Below, piece after piece: positions 1-8,822 of a stretch of DNA of 64,000 nucleotides; within the stretch, counting starts at the first letter, position 1, and each line of letters begins with the position of its first letter. The notes under the pieces were generated by a model. That model had not been told where the DNA came from and searched no databases. It was given only the letters and a program-made list of their open reading frames with translations. Both the position numbers and the translations under genes were made by a program. This stretch comes from Anaerolineaceae bacterium UBA5404 (GTDB taxonomy: Bacteria; Chloroflexota; Anaerolineae; Anaerolineales; Anaerolineaceae). The DNA lies in contig DHNY01000012.1 of assembly GCA_002409625.1 (NCBI GenBank), positions 93,759-157,758 on the forward strand. Direction: 5' to 3'.

Positions 1-354
1 ACTAAGCAGGGTATCGCCAACTTTGACACCGATTGGCGCCAGGATGTAGCGCTTCTCGCCATCCACATAGTGCAAAAGAGCCAAGCGTGCGGTGCGGTTT
101 GGATCATATTCAATCGCTGCCACTTTGGCGGGAATGTTGTGTTTGTCACGCTTAAAGTCCACAATGCGGATTTGGCGTTTGGCACCACCGCCACGATGGC
201 GTACAGTAACACGACCCTGAACGTTGCGTCCGGCGCGGTTCTTCTTGTTGTAGATCAAACTGCGTTCGGGCTTGGTTTTAGTGATCTCTTCAAACGTATA
301 GCTGGTCTTGTGTCGTTGACCAGGGCTGGTTGGTTTGTATACTTTAACGGCCAT
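1..354 (-). CDS. rplB: 50S ribosomal protein L2, N-terminal part (cut by window edge)
   Basis: Only the first 118 codons are present; the gene runs off the left edge. L2 is a core large-subunit protein needed for subunit joining and peptidyl-transferase centre assembly. The translation begins MAVKVYKPTSPGQRHKTSY and contains the L2 block RGGGAKRQIRIVDFKRDK and the OB-fold segment with HYVDGEKRYILAP. The ATG overlaps the rplW stop by one base (TAATG), which suggests translational coupling. It is the fourth gene after rplC-rplD-rplW, the usual S10-operon order. Identity is secure; the C-terminal half cannot be judged. Confidence 0.97.
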   Translation of the reverse strand, partial: MAVKVYKPTSPGQRHKTSYTFEEITKTKPERSLIYNKKNRAGRNVQGRVTVRHRGGGAKRQIRIVDFKRDKHNIPAKVAAIEYDPNRTARLALLHYVDGEKRYILAPIGVKVGDTLLS

Positions 355-659
355 TAGTCTACTCCCTCAAAGAATGGGATACGATCTCCGGGTTTAAGCG
401 TGATGATGGCTTTTTTGAAGCCACGCTTGCGGATGCTCAACCGGCGTGAACGTGAGTTCGTGGTTGACTTTGCCGGAGCGTTGATGATGTTGACGCGCAC
501 AACTTCGACATCGAACGCGGTTTCTACCGCGGTTTTGACCTGTTCACGTGTGGCAAAGGAGGCAACTTCAAAGACGTATTGCTGAAGTTTCCCAGCCAGG
601 TAGTTGGTCTTTTCGGTGACGATGGGTTGGCGGATGATATCAAATGCTGAAATAGTCAT
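354..659 (-). CDS. rplW: 50S ribosomal protein L23
   Basis: A 101-residue L23, close to the usual bacterial length. L23 sits at the polypeptide exit tunnel and is the docking point for trigger factor and SRP. The sequence has the family start (FDIIRQPIVTEKTNYL) and the typical KTAVETAFDVEV and V..VN.INAP segments, followed by a basic loop (RSRRLSIRKRGFKKA). It lies 14 bases after rplD and its TAA overlaps the rplB start by one base. Confidence 0.97.
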   Translation of the reverse strand: MTISAFDIIRQPIVTEKTNYLAGKLQQYVFEVASFATREQVKTAVETAFDVEVVRVNIINAPAKSTTNSRSRRLSIRKRGFKKAIITLKPGDRIPFFEGVD

Positions 660-673
660 TTTGCTTCACCTTC

Positions 674-1303
674 CTATCCCAAATAGCTCTTGATAACGTC
701 GAGCGCTTCAAGCGGGATGATAACTTTTTCTGACTTAAGCAAATCGCGAATGTTCAGGTAGCGTGCTTGCAGCAGTTTGGTGTCAGCCAGGTTGCGACCG
801 GATTTTACAAAATTGTCGTTTTCCTCGTTGCTGCCAGGAATGAGCACCAAAACGCGTTTGTCGCCAGCCAGGGCTTTCATTGCCTTTGCCACATCTGCGG
901 TTTTTGCTTCGGGCATGCTGAGGTTTTCAACCATAATGATTTTCTCATCGTTGGCTGTAACCGTGAGCGCAGAGCGCAAAGCAGCCCGGCGCATTTTGCG
1001 AGGCATTTCTTGGCTGTAATCACGCGGTTTTGGCGTGAAAATGCGACCACCACCCACAGATTGGGCAGATTTCAAGCTACCACGTCGCGCGCGGCCAGTA
1101 CCTTTTTGCTTGTAAGGCTTGGCGCCACCACCGCGAACTTCGCCGCGGCGTTTGGTATTGTGAGTGCCCAAGCGAGCGTTTGCCATCTGGCGAACAAAAG
1201 CCTGGTGCATGAGATCAACGTTGACCTTTGCCGCGAAGATTTCTTCGGGGAGTTCAACATCAGATACTTTTTCTGCTTTTAAGTTATAGACATCGAGTTT
1301 CAT
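674..1303 (-). CDS. rplD: 50S ribosomal protein L4
   Basis: A 209-residue L4 if the internal ATG at 1303 is used (MKLDVYNLKAEKV). That start is preferred because GGAG lies about 9 bases upstream and L4 proteins normally begin this way; an ATG five codons earlier is possible. The long basic loop that lines the exit tunnel is visible (NTKRRGEVRGGGAKPYKQKG, then RARRGS). In many bacteria L4 also represses its own operon; no homologue of the E. coli S10 leader was recognised here. It sits between rplC and rplW. Confidence 0.96.
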   Translation of the reverse strand: MKLDVYNLKAEKVSDVELPEEIFAAKVNVDLMHQAFVRQMANARLGTHNTKRRGEVRGGGAKPYKQKGTGRARRGSLKSAQSVGGGRIFTPKPRDYSQEMPRKMRRAALRSALTVTANDEKIIMVENLSMPEAKTADVAKAMKALAGDKRVLVLIPGSNEENDNFVKSGRNLADTKLLQARYLNIRDLLKSEKVIIPLEALDVIKSYLG

Positions 1304-1327
1304 GATTTCTTTCTCCATTCACACGCC

Positions 1328-1960
1328 TTATTGCTTAGCAGCCACACGAATGAGCACGGTATCGCCTTTGGCGCCGGGCACTGAACCCTGCACAGCGATG
1401 AGGTTGCGCTCTTCATCAACCAATGCAACACGAATGTGAGATGATGTCACACGCACGTTACCCATTTGGCCGGGGAATTTCTTGCCCTTAAAAACACGGC
1501 CGGGGGATGTGCCCTGTCCGGATGAACCGGGAGCACGATGGCGGTCTGATTGGCCGTGGGTTTTGAGTCCACCACCAAAGCCATGTCGTTTCATGACACC
1601 GGCAAAACCTTTGCCTTTAGAGGTGCCAATCACATCCACAAAATCGCCCACTTCAAAGACGCCCGCGGTGAGTTCATCACCAGGGTTAATGCCGTCAATT
1701 TTCTTTGTGCGAATTTCGCGCAGGATGCGCACAGGTGGCAGATTGTTGACCTTAAGGTGGCCAAGTTCTGCTTTTGAGAGTCGTTTTGGTTTCACAGCGC
1801 CAAAGGCCAGCTGAACCGCGGAGTAGCCGTCGGTTTCTGGACGCTTTATCTGAGAAACAAAACAAGGCCCAGCTTCGAGCAGAGTCACCGGAATGGAACG
1901 TCCGCTTTCATCGAAGATCTGGGTCATGCCGATCTTTCTTCCAATAAGCCCTTTTAACAT
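1328..1960 (-). CDS. rplC: 50S ribosomal protein L3
   Basis: A 210-residue L3. It starts MLKGLIGRKIGMTQIFDESG, has the conserved GVMKRHGFGGG and SDRHRAPGSSGQGTSPGRVF loop that reaches toward the peptidyl-transferase centre, and GQMGNVRVT near the C-terminus. A good Shine-Dalgarno (AGGAG) lies 8 bases upstream of the ATG. It is the first gene of this operon. rpsJ, which normally directly precedes rplC, is about 12.5 kb away on the same strand, so rplC has its own leader and probably its own promoter. Confidence 0.97.
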   Translation of the reverse strand: MLKGLIGRKIGMTQIFDESGRSIPVTLLEAGPCFVSQIKRPETDGYSAVQLAFGAVKPKRLSKAELGHLKVNNLPPVRILREIRTKKIDGINPGDELTAGVFEVGDFVDVIGTSKGKGFAGVMKRHGFGGGLKTHGQSDRHRAPGSSGQGTSPGRVFKGKKFPGQMGNVRVTSSHIRVALVDEERNLIAVQGSVPGAKGDTVLIRVAAKQ

Positions 1961-2195
1961 ACTATTCTCCTGTTTGTAATTTAGCGAGACTGTCAGCCTG
2001 GGCTAGGCTGCATCATCTCCGCACAATTCAGTCAATGAGGCTTTGTGAAGCTTTTCTGCCCACGCCGCACCATTCTTAAATTGTCCATGTCAAAACATGC
2101 CCCGAAGGGCAACTTATCAAATATATCACACCGCACCGAGGAGCGCAAGGGTGATTCTTGATTCTTTTGTAAAACTTGCTCGGGTTTAATCAAGC
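1961..2195 (-). promoter_or_regulatory. Structured 5' leader of rplC-rplD-rplW-rplB
   Basis: About 235 bases lie between the likely transcription start and rplC with no supported gene. Two hairpins are visible on the coding strand. One is a 6-bp perfect stem CAGCCT/AGGCTG (1994-2010, loop of 5), ending about 34 bases upstream of the L3 start codon. The other is a longer imperfect hairpin at about 2120-2152 that pairs ATCAC with GTGAT and GCGC with GTGC. A long structured leader before a ribosomal operon fits autoregulation, but no known leader family was recognised. Confidence 0.4.
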
Positions 2196-2201
2196 CTATT
2201 T

Positions 2202-2207
2202 ATTATA
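2202..2207 (-). promoter_or_regulatory. Candidate -10 box for the rplC operon
   Basis: A perfect TATAAT lies on the minus strand within CTACTATATAATAAATAGG, about 240 bases upstream of rplC. No good -35 is seen at 16-18 bp spacing (TCGCTT at 17 bp). It is the best promoter-like element between the neighbouring zinc-ribbon gene and rplC. Confidence 0.35.
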
Positions 2208-2334
2208 TAGTAGCCCCCTCAATTAAGCGAGTCTTTAATGGCTATTTTGGGGCACTTTTGACTGAATTCTTTTAACACCTTTCAATGCCCAATATCAATT
2301 AACTTATCGGGCAGCATAATAGACAGAATCAAGC

Positions 2335-2595
2335 TTAATAAGTTGCGATAGCCAAAATGCCAATCAGTAAAACGGAGATGGCCAGAACCAAAGAGCAGAT
2401 GCCGATCACTAAAACCCAACGGCGGATTTTTTCGATCTCGAACGCGCTTTTCATCATGCCGGCGGCCATAACACCGCGATACACGTCCTCATCTCTGAGG
2501 TCAAGGGCTGCCACCTTGCTAAAAGAAAAAGCACACTTTGGGCAAGCATCGATGTTTTCATTTACGACAAAAGAACAATTAGGACACAGGTGCAT
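2335..2595 (-). CDS. Small zinc-ribbon membrane protein of unknown function
   Basis: An 86-residue protein. Residues 4-22 carry a zinc-ribbon pattern with two CPxC knuckles (CPNC and CPKC). Residues about 60-84 form one hydrophobic helix (WVLVIGICSLVLAISVLLIG). The ribbon would therefore face the cytoplasm on a single C-terminal anchor. AAGGAG is correctly spaced before the ATG. It stands between rplC and the lipoprotein genes on the same strand. Several other proteins in this window combine a zinc ribbon with a membrane segment. No function can be assigned. Confidence 0.75.
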   Translation of the reverse strand: MHLCPNCSFVVNENIDACPKCAFSFSKVAALDLRDEDVYRGVMAAGMMKSAFEIEKIRRWVLVIGICSLVLAISVLLIGILAIATY

Positions 2596-2664
2596 ATCAC
2601 ACTCCTTAATTAAAGCGAATATTTTTTATTATGTGGTTACCGAATGAGTCGGTATTTCTAAATT

Positions 2665-3621
2665 TTAATCAAATTTTAACAAAATGGGCTCAGTTTCAAA
2701 AATGCGCTTTTGATCGCTCTTACTCACAACCGAAAGTTTCAGTTCCAATGTCTCAACCTTATTGATATTAAAAGCCATAAAGTCGCTCGCATCCAGCATT
2801 AATTCTTGAAAATGTCGGGTGCCTGCCAGCAGGTCATCATCAAAGAAAAAGTGAACCAAGTTACCATTCACCTTTACATCCTCAGCACTAACCGAAATGT
2901 TGGTATCTGTATAGTTTTCAATATAAACGATAAGTTTTTCGTTTTCTGTCTTTTTAATGCAAATACGGATTCCTTCACGCTCAACCACAACTTCGCCCGT
3001 TTCGTTTATGGATTGCGCCAGGCTCGGGTCGGCGTCGGTTTCAACACGAATGCGTTCCGTCGTAATCGATTTGCTCCAGTTATCGTTCTCGATTATACGC
3101 AATGAGAACTCAACCGAGTGGATCGCATCAATCCCCATCCTATTCAATGTTTCAATCGCTAAGCTAAGATTTTCGATACTACTTTGGCCTGCCGCAACGC
3201 TTACCTCCATGTCACTGTTAAGCATAAAGTCATTCACCGCGACTTCATTCACTCGCAACATCAGGCTGTTTGACGAGGCGTTTTCAATCAACAGGGTCAA
3301 AGCCGGGCCGGCCGGATCTTCATACTGTAATGAGAGCACGGCGACTTTAATGTTGTCCCCTTCATATACCTTTGCTTCAGCTAAATGAACATTTGTGTTC
3401 AAGGTAAATTCTGGCGCGCGTTCAATAAGCGCGACGGGCTCAACTGTTTCCTCGCTTGGTGTTGGGATCTGAGACTCACGCCATAGTTGGGTCGCTTCCA
3501 AATCAATCGCGGCAACAGTTAATGCCACAGGATCACCAACGATTTTCTCACTTGCACACGCAACCAGCGCGACACTAAGAACAACGCCCAATAGACATGA
3601 TAACAAAACATTCTTTTTCAT
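2665..3621 (-). CDS. Lipoprotein with two Ig-like repeats, paralogue of the 3811-4827 gene
   Basis: A 318-residue predicted lipoprotein. The start at 3621 (MKKNVLLSC) has AAGGG upstream and is preferred to a TTG 15 bases earlier. A signal peptide ends in a lipobox (ALVAC), so the protein should be anchored on the outer face of the membrane. The rest forms two tandem copies of a roughly 120-residue all-beta unit; each has a 'V.VN...' edge followed by an 'AG' turn (VNDFMLNSDMEVSVAAGQ and VNGNLVHFFFDDDLLAGT). The upstream neighbour has the same architecture, so the pair arose by duplication. The family was not recognised and the function is unknown. Confidence 0.8.
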   Translation of the reverse strand: MKKNVLLSCLLGVVLSVALVACASEKIVGDPVALTVAAIDLEATQLWRESQIPTPSEETVEPVALIERAPEFTLNTNVHLAEAKVYEGDNIKVAVLSLQYEDPAGPALTLLIENASSNSLMLRVNEVAVNDFMLNSDMEVSVAAGQSSIENLSLAIETLNRMGIDAIHSVEFSLRIIENDNWSKSITTERIRVETDADPSLAQSINETGEVVVEREGIRICIKKTENEKLIVYIENYTDTNISVSAEDVKVNGNLVHFFFDDDLLAGTRHFQELMLDASDFMAFNINKVETLELKLSVVSKSDQKRIFETEPILLKFD

Positions 3622-3737
3622 TTGCCAGCCCTTCAAAGATCAAAACATTTATTGACTTGTTAGCCCCAATTATACAGTATGAAAGCAAAAGTTTCCCCAT
3701 TTTAAAATCAGGTTTAATTAACATCCAAGATAATAAA

Positions 3738-3767
3738 AAAGAGCTGAGATAAAAAACTCAGCTCTTT
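3738..3767 (-). terminator. Rho-independent terminator after the 3811-4827 lipoprotein gene
   Basis: A perfect stem AAAGAGCTGAG/CTCAGCTCTTT closes an 8-base A-rich loop on the plus strand. Read on the minus strand the stem is followed by a T-rich run (TTTTTTATTA). It lies 43 bases beyond the end of the upstream lipoprotein gene and separates the two paralogues transcriptionally. Confidence 0.9.
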
Positions 3768-3810
3768 GTGTCATCTAATACTACTATTGCGACAATAAAA
3801 TCAACTGTAC

Positions 3811-4827
3811 TTATTGAAAAGTAACCTTAATTACTTCTGTATCAAAGAGAGTGTTCCATCCATCTTTTTCAAAAACATGGAAGTAGAGCTCCAACTCCTC
3901 AATATCGACTATGTCGTTATCTTCTAAATCTTTTTCAAAAAAGGTAATCTTATCAAAGACTTTAGTGCCCGACAAAACTTCCGCATGAAATGATGGTGAA
4001 ATCATGAAACCATTAACTGACACATCGCGAACCTGTACGGAAATGTCTGTCTCTGAATTATTTTCGACAAAAACATATAGTTCCGCCCCCCAAAAGCTAT
4101 CTTCAGTATCTAGCCGTTTAAGGATGATCCGAATGCCATCGCGTTCAGCCATCAACTGTCCGCTATCATCCACAGTTTGGACATACCCTTGATCAGCATT
4201 TGTTTCAATTCGAATTCTATCAGTACTAAACGTGTTAGTGTAATTTTCAAAATCTATGATTCTTAATCGTAATTCAATGTATTGAATTGTTTCGATGTTA
4301 GCAATTTCTAACGATCTTCTCGTAATAGTTAATTCATCGTTAACCTTTTTTCCTGGAGCTACTTCAGCAGACATATAGGAATCAATCATAAATCCATTAA
4401 TTACAACATCTTCCGCTTGGAGAGTGAATGTTTTGTCTGTGCCATTTTCTGCCAACAACTTCAATTCCGGCCCCATCCAACCATCAAAAGCCAAAGACTT
4501 TACAGTTACTTTTATGTCATCCTTTTCATAGATTATGTTTTCTGTGACAGTAACATCTTTATTTAATGTGAAACGTTTACTGCTTGTCGTTTCTTCCACT
4601 TCAGCAGTTGGCTCTGGTAAGTCTTCATCATCTTGACTTTCAACATGGGCAGCCTTTTCTTCCTCAACTTTAGTTGCTTTTTCATCGGTAAGAATTTCTT
4701 CCCCCTTTGTGGGCACTGTTTCAACAACAGCATCCTTTTGAGGAGCTTTGTTCTTCGCGCCACTCGTACAAGCAACAAACAAAATAATTATTAACAACAA
4801 TGCAATCACACGATTTCTTTTAGACAT
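3811..4827 (-). CDS. Lipoprotein with acidic linker and two Ig-like repeats
   Basis: A 338-residue predicted lipoprotein. The N-terminus MSKRNRVIALLLIIILFVAC is a type II signal peptide with lipobox FVAC. A Glu/Lys-rich low-complexity linker follows (about 25-85), then two tandem all-beta units. Each unit contains a closely matching segment (VVINGFMIDSYMSAEVAPGK and VSVNGFMISPSFHAEVLSGT). AAGGAAGG precedes the ATG. It is a paralogue of the gene at 2665-3621 and sits just beyond the end of the phosphate operon, from which a 196-base gap separates it. No enzymatic motif is visible; an extracytoplasmic binding or structural role is only a guess. Confidence 0.8.
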   Translation of the reverse strand: MSKRNRVIALLLIIILFVACTSGAKNKAPQKDAVVETVPTKGEEILTDEKATKVEEEKAAHVESQDDEDLPEPTAEVEETTSSKRFTLNKDVTVTENIIYEKDDIKVTVKSLAFDGWMGPELKLLAENGTDKTFTLQAEDVVINGFMIDSYMSAEVAPGKKVNDELTITRRSLEIANIETIQYIELRLRIIDFENYTNTFSTDRIRIETNADQGYVQTVDDSGQLMAERDGIRIILKRLDTEDSFWGAELYVFVENNSETDISVQVRDVSVNGFMISPSFHAEVLSGTKVFDKITFFEKDLEDNDIVDIEELELYFHVFEKDGWNTLFDTEVIKVTFQ

Positions 4828-5023
4828 TTTTTTCCTTCCTTTGTGAAATGGTTATTGCTTATTATTATACCCTTGCATGAGATTTTTAAACCAAACTTTA
4901 ATCCTCTCCGCAAGAATCAAAAGGTTAAGCTAGAACCTTCAACATCCAGAGAAAAACACTCGCCTTAGTAGTGCGAATGTGCTGATATTTTGTTTTCAGC
5001 CTTCATGCATCGGCCAAGGGGTT

Positions 5024-6730
5024 TTAGTAGGTTTTTGACACCAATACCTCAACTGTAGTTCCCTTGTTTACTTCACTCTGCAAGTTAAGCTCACCACCAA
5101 GGAATTCCGTAATATGCTTGACAATCGCCAAACCCAATCCAGAGCCAGCAACCGCGCGCGAGCGGGCTTTATCCACCCGATAGAAGCGTTCGAACACCCG
5201 CTTTTGGTGTTCCTCAGGGATGCCAATACCCGTGTCGGCTACGCGCAAACGCAAGGCTTCTGGCGCATTGTCAACAAACACCTCTATACTGCCCCCTGGA
5301 CGGTTGTATTTGACCGCATTAGACACCAGATTGTCCAAAAGGTCGTGTAGCATTGCCTCTGGCAGGACGACTTTTTCCTCGCCTTTCAACTCTACAGTCA
5401 GGCTAATGCCACTTATCGCGATGGCTTCCTGGTAGACAGACACCACCTGGTTCACGAATGGTTCAAGCTCAATGGCGCTGCTTTCTTCTTGAATCACGTC
5501 TTCGTCAAATTGAGAAAGTTTGATGATGTCGTCTATCATGCCTGAAAGGCGTTGGCCCTCGTCTGAAATAGTGCTGCCAATCCGCTTAAGGTCACCTTCA
5601 TCGACCATGCCATTTTTGAGCAGTTCAGCATAGCCATTGATGGCGGTTAGCGGACTGCGCAACTCGTGGCTTACATTGGCGGTAAATTGTTTTCTTTGTT
5701 TTTCGAGACGTAAAGTCTCTGAGTCATCAGCAATAATCATCATAACGCCATACAACCCATCTTGTTTTAGTACCCGATTGATATAAATGCGCAAAAGACG
5801 TCCATCGCGTTCAATATTGAAGCTTTCATGTTCGCTATCGGATGCTTTTTCCAGCTTACTGTAAATTTCAGGCAAGCGACACAGATAAAGAAAATCCTTG
5901 CCACGGTAATCAAACTGACTTTCCCCAGCTAAAAGTTGCACGGCGCTTTGGTTGAGGCTGAGGATGGTCATCTCAGAATCCATCAAAATCATGCCTTCTT
6001 TTGCATCCCGAATGAGGCGGTTGATTGTTTCACTTTTATAATTGAGCTCATCAAGATGCTCATCAATCGTCTTTTTTTGCTGGCGCAGTTCGCGCACAAA
6101 GGGCAAAAGCTCATCGTAGACTGGGATGTCAGCCGTATCTGCCAGCATGATCTGATCCAAATTTTCGGCGTAGTAATCGATTGGCGCAAGGATGCGGCGC
6201 GATGTGCGACTGGTGAAAATTATGCTCATGGTTATGCCTGCCAGCGCAATTAGCACCGTGGTAGGTAAGACCTCCCCAATGAGGCCGGCAATGTTCTTCC
6301 ATTGCTTCGAAAGGCGCACCACATTGCCACCTTTTATTTGTTTTGCAAAGTAATAGTAGTCTTCGCCGATGCTTTCTGAGCGGCGTGTGTTTTCACCAAT
6401 CTGACCCCGCAGCGCTTCCTGAAATTCTTCGCGATCGGCGTGGTTCTCCAGCCGGCTTTCATCCACCAAGCTATCGTAAATCACATCGCCATCCGGGGCG
6501 ATTAAACTCACCCTGATGGTTCGATATTGCGTGTTGAGTTCCCGCAAAACATCAATTTGCGCGTTGGTATCGGTGCTGGTGACGCTACTAACAAAGCGGA
6601 GCGTCTCGCGCATCCAGGTTAGCTGGCTATTGAGCGACATGCGGTGGTAAAAAAGGCTTATAGCCAGCAAAACAGCAAAAACCGTTAAAACGATAATTAC
6701 TGAATTGATCAAGTTCATGCGGCGTTTCAT
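5024..6730 (-). CDS. phoR: Phosphate-regulon sensor histidine kinase, PhoR-like
   Basis: A 568-residue membrane sensor kinase. It has two membrane helices (about 8-28 and 150-172) around an extracytoplasmic domain, a HAMP-like linker, a PAS-type domain (about 235-340), a HisKA domain with phospho-acceptor His355 in VSHELRSPLTAI, and a HATPase_c domain with NAVKYN, DTGIGIP and GSGLGLAIVKH. Its ATG overlaps the phoB stop by four bases. It is the last gene of pstS-pstC-pstA-pstB-phoU-phoB-phoR, which strongly supports a role in phosphate sensing through the Pst/PhoU complex. Confidence 0.9.
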   Translation of the reverse strand: MKRRMNLINSVIIVLTVFAVLLAISLFYHRMSLNSQLTWMRETLRFVSSVTSTDTNAQIDVLRELNTQYRTIRVSLIAPDGDVIYDSLVDESRLENHADREEFQEALRGQIGENTRRSESIGEDYYYFAKQIKGGNVVRLSKQWKNIAGLIGEVLPTTVLIALAGITMSIIFTSRTSRRILAPIDYYAENLDQIMLADTADIPVYDELLPFVRELRQQKKTIDEHLDELNYKSETINRLIRDAKEGMILMDSEMTILSLNQSAVQLLAGESQFDYRGKDFLYLCRLPEIYSKLEKASDSEHESFNIERDGRLLRIYINRVLKQDGLYGVMMIIADDSETLRLEKQRKQFTANVSHELRSPLTAINGYAELLKNGMVDEGDLKRIGSTISDEGQRLSGMIDDIIKLSQFDEDVIQEESSAIELEPFVNQVVSVYQEAIAISGISLTVELKGEEKVVLPEAMLHDLLDNLVSNAVKYNRPGGSIEVFVDNAPEALRLRVADTGIGIPEEHQKRVFERFYRVDKARSRAVAGSGLGLAIVKHITEFLGGELNLQSEVNKGTTVEVLVSKTY

Positions 6731-7398
6731 GCTTCGGTGCCCGCCTTATAGCCGATGTTTCGCACGGTGCGAATGGCCTTACCTTTTTCACCCAGTTTTT
6801 TTCGCAGGGATGCCACATGCACGTCTACGGTGCGCGTGCCACCCTCAAAGTCATATCCCCAAACGTTTTCCAGCAGTTTTTCACGCGAGAATGCCATGCC
6901 TGGATGGGAAAGTAACTGATAAAGGAGTTCAAACTCTTTAAAGGTTAAGTCTATTTCCTCACCATTAATGCTGGCTGAACGCCCATCGTAATTGACCAAA
7001 ATCCCTTGAAATTCAATCGCATTGGGCGCGCTGGCATTGGTGCGACGTTGCACCGCCCGGATGCGTGCCAAAAACTCCATTACACTAAAGGGTTTGGCAA
7101 TATAATCATCAGCGCCCAAATCTAAACCAATCACTTTGTCGTATTCACCACCAAGTGCAGTAAGCAAAATAACCGGGATGTCTTTGGTATCTGGGTTTGC
7201 TTTAAGCTTTTTTAGCAGTGCCAAGCCACTTTCGCCAGGGAGCATAATATCCAGCACAATCAGCTCGGGTGCTTTTTCGTCAATTACCGTAAGCAGGGTT
7301 GAGCCATCTTCAAAAAGGCGGGTTTGGTAACCTTCCTTGTGTAAGGCATAAGCCAGGAGCTCTCGAATGGAGGGGTCGTCTTCAATACAATAAATCAT
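6727..7398 (-). CDS. phoB: Phosphate-regulon response regulator, PhoB/PhoP-like
   Basis: A 223-residue OmpR/PhoB-family regulator. The receiver domain has the acidic pair D7-D8, phospho-acceptor Asp50 (VLDIMLPG), the conserved Thr (LLTALG) and Lys (YIAKPFS). The C-terminal winged helix ends with GYDFEGGTRTVDVHVASLRKK. It follows phoU and overlaps phoR by four bases. The tandem 11-bp repeats upstream of pstS are the most likely binding site, so the operon would be autoregulated. Confidence 0.92.
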   Translation of the reverse strand: MIYCIEDDPSIRELLAYALHKEGYQTRLFEDGSTLLTVIDEKAPELIVLDIMLPGESGLALLKKLKANPDTKDIPVILLTALGGEYDKVIGLDLGADDYIAKPFSVMEFLARIRAVQRRTNASAPNAIEFQGILVNYDGRSASINGEEIDLTFKEFELLYQLLSHPGMAFSREKLLENVWGYDFEGGTRTVDVHVASLRKKLGEKGKAIRTVRNIGYKAGTEA

Positions 7399-7406
7399 TT
7401 TTGCTC

Positions 7407-8054
7407 CTATTGCTGTTCCGGATCGCCTTGAATGGCAAAAATCACCCAGCGGGCAATCCGCTCAGTGTTATCGCCGATGCGCTCAAGATACTTGGTGATT
7501 TGCATGGTGTCGATTAGTTGTTTGTAATTGTTTTTATCGGTTCGGATACGGTCTGCAATTTCTTCCATAGTTTTGTCAAAAAGCGCATCAACCTCATTGT
7601 CACTGGCAATGACTTCCTGTGCCAAAGCAAGGTTGTTTTCAATGAAGGAATCCAGCGATTTTTTGAGCATAACAATCACCTTATCGTTCATCTCAATCAG
7701 ATGATTGACAGCAAAATGATTGTTGATTGGATCGATAAAGTCAAGCAACTCAACAATTTCAATGGTATGTTCGCCGATGCGCTGTAAGCTGTTGGCAATT
7801 TTTAGCACGGATGAAATGAACCGCAAATCTTTTGCCACGGGCTGTTGGGTGCTCATGATGCGTAGGCAGTCATTTTCAATACGGCGTTCTTTTGAACGAA
7901 TATTGGACTCTTCGTGGATAAGTTGCATCACTTGCTCATAATCCGCATCCACAAAAGCCTTTTGCAGGGTTCGGCTCATGCTTTCAATGGCTGAACCAAA
8001 CAATATGACTTCTGTTTTTAACTCTTCCAGTTCTTTAAAATATTTCACTCTCAT
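7407..8054 (-). CDS. phoU: Phosphate transport system regulatory protein PhoU
   Basis: A 215-residue PhoU built of two three-helix repeats, the usual size. It couples the Pst transporter to the PhoR kinase and damps signalling when phosphate is plentiful. Acidic metal-binding patches of the family are visible (SLQRIGEHTIEI and KYLERIGDNTERI). The ATG at 8054 is chosen because AGGTGG lies upstream; a GTG at 8063 is also possible. It lies directly after pstB. Confidence 0.93.
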   Translation of the reverse strand: MRVKYFKELEELKTEVILFGSAIESMSRTLQKAFVDADYEQVMQLIHEESNIRSKERRIENDCLRIMSTQQPVAKDLRFISSVLKIANSLQRIGEHTIEIVELLDFIDPINNHFAVNHLIEMNDKVIVMLKKSLDSFIENNLALAQEVIASDNEVDALFDKTMEEIADRIRTDKNNYKQLIDTMQITKYLERIGDNTERIARWVIFAIQGDPEQQ

Positions 8055-8063
8055 ATTCGCCAC

Positions 8064-8822
8064 CTAGCCAAAGCGTCCGGTAATGTAATTTTCGGTGCGT
8101 TCATCTTTCGGATACGAAAAGATTTGCCCCGTTTCGCCAGTTTCGATGATTTCGCCAGTCAAAAAGAATGCCGTTTTATCTGAAATTCTGGCGGCTTGTT
8201 GCATGTTATGTGTCACGATAACAATAGTATACTTTTCTTTAAGCGTGTTTACCAAATCTTCAATTTTGCTGGTTGAAATCGGATCAAGCGCCGATGTGGG
8301 CTCGTCCATAAGCAATATTTCAGGTTCAACAGCCAAGGCGCGCGCGATACACAAGCGTTGTTGTTGTCCGCCGGAAATCATCATCGCGCTCTTCTTGAGC
8401 TCGTCTTTCAGCTCATCCCAAACCGCGGCTTTTCGCAAGCTGTCTTCCACAATGTCATCCAATACAGCTCGGTTGCGAATGCCGTGCACCCGCGGCCCAT
8501 ATGCCACGTTATCATAAATGCTTATCGGGAACGGGTTGGGGGTTTGAAAAACCATGCCCACTTTTTTGCGCAACGCGTTTACATCCACATCTGGGGCGTA
8601 AATATCCTTGTTGTCGACGAGGATTTTGCCCGTAATCTTACAGCTTTCAACCAGGTCATTCATGCGGTTGAGTGACTTAATCATAGTTGACTTGCCACAT
8701 CCGCTTGGACCGATGAATGCCATAATTTCATTGGAGGATATATCGAGGTTGGCGTTTTTTATGGCTTGGAAGTTGCCATAAAACAAATCCATGTTTTCTA
8801 TCTTAATCTTTGGTGTTATCAT
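8064..8822 (-). CDS. pstB: Phosphate ABC transporter ATP-binding protein
   Basis: A 252-residue ABC ATPase that powers high-affinity phosphate import. Walker A is GPSGCGKST (38-46), the signature motif is SGGQQQR, Walker B is ILLMDEPTSALDP, and the H-loop is VIVTHNMQQAARISD. The strings VNALRKKVGMVFQTPNPFP and YDNVAYGPRVHG are characteristic of PstB rather than of other ABC ATPases. The ATG overlaps the pstA stop by four bases. Confidence 0.97.
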   Translation of the reverse strand: MITPKIKIENMDLFYGNFQAIKNANLDISSNEIMAFIGPSGCGKSTMIKSLNRMNDLVESCKITGKILVDNKDIYAPDVDVNALRKKVGMVFQTPNPFPISIYDNVAYGPRVHGIRNRAVLDDIVEDSLRKAAVWDELKDELKKSAMMISGGQQQRLCIARALAVEPEILLMDEPTSALDPISTSKIEDLVNTLKEKYTIVIVTHNMQQAARISDKTAFFLTGEIIETGETGQIFSYPKDERTENYITGRFG

